Assembly (NCBI GenBank): GCA_016210395.1
Contig: JACQUI010000041.1
Coordinates: 1-6,155 of the forward strand
From: Chloroflexota bacterium
GTDB taxonomy: Bacteria; Chloroflexota; Dehalococcoidia; Lucifugimonadales; JACPCL1
Reading direction: 5' to 3'
DNA length: 6,155 nucleotides
Positions 5,027-6,155 of this stretch are shown here, one piece after another. How positions within the stretch are numbered: the stretch's first letter is position 1; every line of letters begins with the position of its first letter. The position numbers were made by a program, and so were the translations under genes. Below the pieces are notes generated by a model. It searched no databases, was not told the origin of the DNA, and worked only from the letters and a program-made list of their open reading frames with translations.

Positions 5027-6155
5027 ATGGCAGAAAGCGTGTTGGAAGGCGTGCGGGTCTTAGACCTCACGCGGCTCATCGCGGGGCCGTACTGCACAAA
5101 GCTCATGGCCGATTACGGCGCTGAGGTTATCAAGGTTGAGCCGCCGGAAGGCGACCCGTGCCGCCTGATGGGGCCGTTCCCCGGCGACGCGCCGGACAAG
5201 GAGAAGGGTGGCCTGTTCCTCTTCCTCAACACTAACAAGAAGAGCGTGTGCCTGAACCTGAAGCAGCCCAAAGACAAAGAGACGCTGATCGAGCTGGTCA
5301 AGACCGCCGACGTGCTTGTCGAAAACTTTGCCCCCCATGTGATGCAGGACCTGGGCCTGACCTATGAGACCCTGTCCAAGGTAAATCCAAAGCTCATCAT
5401 GGCCTCTATCTCCAACTTCGGCCAGACTGGCCCCTATCGCGACTGGAAGGCCACCGAGATCATTGTCGAGGCCATCGGCGGCAACATGTACATCAGCGGC
5501 GACCACGACCGCGAGCCGCTCTCATTCGGCGTGCCCCTGTTTCAGTTTGTGGCTGGGCAGAACGCCCTGGCAGGCGTCCTGATGGCTCTCTTCGAGCGGG
5601 AACGCAGCGGCCAGGGCCAGCACATAGACGTCTCCATCGCCGAAGCGGTCACCGCCTGCATCCCCTACGCCTTCCAGTACTACACCTACCTGGGCGCGGT
5701 CTGGCGGCGCGGCCCCAAGCGCCGCATCCTTTTTGGCGTTGACCTGTGGCCCACCAGGGACGGCCACGTGGGCCTCTCGGTCATCCGCAGCACCGACTTC
5801 GAGGAGATCGGCGCGTTCCTTGGCTCTGCCGAAATGCTGGACACCAAGTTCTCCACCGCCGAAGGACGCGAAGAGAATTACGAAGAGCTAAAGGAACTCT
5901 ACCTGGCGGCCCTGAAGGAAAAGGGCAAGGACGAGTTCTTCCACGAGGCCCACGCCTGGCGGCTCATGGCCAGCCGTGAGTTGCTGCCTACCGAGCTCCT
6001 GCAGTGCGAGCAGCTTGCCGACCGGGGCTACTTCCTTGAAGTCGAGCACCCGAAGGCAGGCAAGCTGCCCATCCCTGGCGAGATCATCGGCCTCACGCAG
6101 ACGCCATCATCCCTGCGCTCCCCTGCCCCACTCCTGGGCCAGCACACCAGGGAGG
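5027..6155 (+). CDS. CaiB/BaiF family III CoA-transferase-like protein, C-terminus cut by the window
   Basis: An open frame of 376 codons from ATG at 5027 with no stop before the window ends; GAGGGG (5011-5016) is a moderate ribosome site. Family features in order: V.VLDLTRLIAGPYCTKLMAD with GAEVIKVEPPEGD (residues 9-42), NTNKKSVCLNLK, ENF at 99-101, ISNFGQTGPY (to 137), ERERSGQGQHIDVSIAEAV, and near the end the PAPLLGQHT motif that normally lies 20-30 residues from the C-terminus. Only a short tail is therefore missing. Family members move CoA between carboxylic acids through an aspartyl-CoA anhydride, or racemise 2-methylacyl-CoAs. Recalled ungapped alignment with Mycobacterium methylacyl-CoA racemase (His126, Asp156) puts T143 and Q173 at those places; formyl-CoA transferase Asp169 also aligns with Q173. 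Canonical chemistry is thus doubtful. It could be an inactive partner of a heterodimer or act differently. Substrates unknown. Confidence 0.9.
   Translation, partial: MAESVLEGVRVLDLTRLIAGPYCTKLMADYGAEVIKVEPPEGDPCRLMGPFPGDAPDKEKGGLFLFLNTNKKSVCLNLKQPKDKETLIELVKTADVLVENFAPHVMQDLGLTYETLSKVNPKLIMASISNFGQTGPYRDWKATEIIVEAIGGNMYISGDHDREPLSFGVPLFQFVAGQNALAGVLMALFERERSGQGQHIDVSIAEAVTACIPYAFQYYTYLGAVWRRGPKRRILFGVDLWPTRDGHVGLSVIRSTDFEEIGAFLGSAEMLDTKFSTAEGREENYEELKELYLAALKEKGKDEFFHEAHAWRLMASRELLPTELLQCEQLADRGYFLEVEHPKAGKLPIPGEIIGLTQTPSSLRSPAPLLGQHTRE

Noticed and set aside
1..6155. CRISPR array, tRNA, rRNA, transposase or defence system
   Set aside because: No spaced direct repeats, no tRNA-like cloverleaf with a T-loop motif, and no mobile-element or defence protein were seen on either strand.

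Overview
The window is GC-rich and gene-dense. Every supported gene lies on the + strand: the end of a LuxR/NarL-type regulator, a secreted or membrane DoxX-like protein, a benzoylformate-decarboxylase-like thiamine diphosphate (ThDP) enzyme, a small secreted metzincin-like protein, and the first ~376 residues of a CaiB/BaiF (family III) CoA-transferase. Gene content, protein style and the short GTAGGGGCGC...GCGCCCCTAC inverted repeat suggest an uncultivated environmental bacterium, most plausibly Chloroflexota (Dehalococcoidia/SAR202-like). That assignment is inference from general knowledge; no marker gene is present to prove it.

Layout. 3-134: last 43 codons of a helix-turn-helix regulator. 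135-466: non-coding gap with a perfect 14-bp palindrome. 467-1519: DoxX-like membrane protein with a signal peptide and two apparent DoxX-like halves. 1520-1759: spacer with a near-perfect 14-bp-arm inverted repeat and a consensus Shine-Dalgarno. 1760-3475: ThDP-dependent decarboxylase-like enzyme, closed by a textbook intrinsic terminator with a perfect 23-bp stem (3488-3543). 3544-3970: an unusually long leader with a candidate promoter, nested inverted repeats and an 18-codon ORF behind a strong Shine-Dalgarno. 3971-4789: secreted metzincin-like protein, followed by a perfect 18-bp hairpin. 5027-6155: CaiB/BaiF protein running off the window.

The genes look like separate transcription units: spacers are 237-495 bp, and two of them hold strong hairpins. 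There is no obvious single pathway. A ThDP decarboxylase and a family III CoA-transferase can work together, as in oxalate catabolism, but here they are separated by a terminator and a protease-like gene, so a link is only a suggestion.

The recurring theme is substituted catalytic residues. The metzincin motif reads QExxHxxGxxH instead of HExxHxxGxxH. The CaiB/BaiF protein has Gln where the catalytic Asp should be. The ThDP enzyme keeps Glu and one His of the benzoylformate decarboxylase site but has Tyr in place of the second His, plus an altered substrate pocket. The most interesting non-coding element is the structured leader with its small ORF before the metzincin gene. I found no CRISPR array, transposase, tRNA, rRNA or recognisable defence system.
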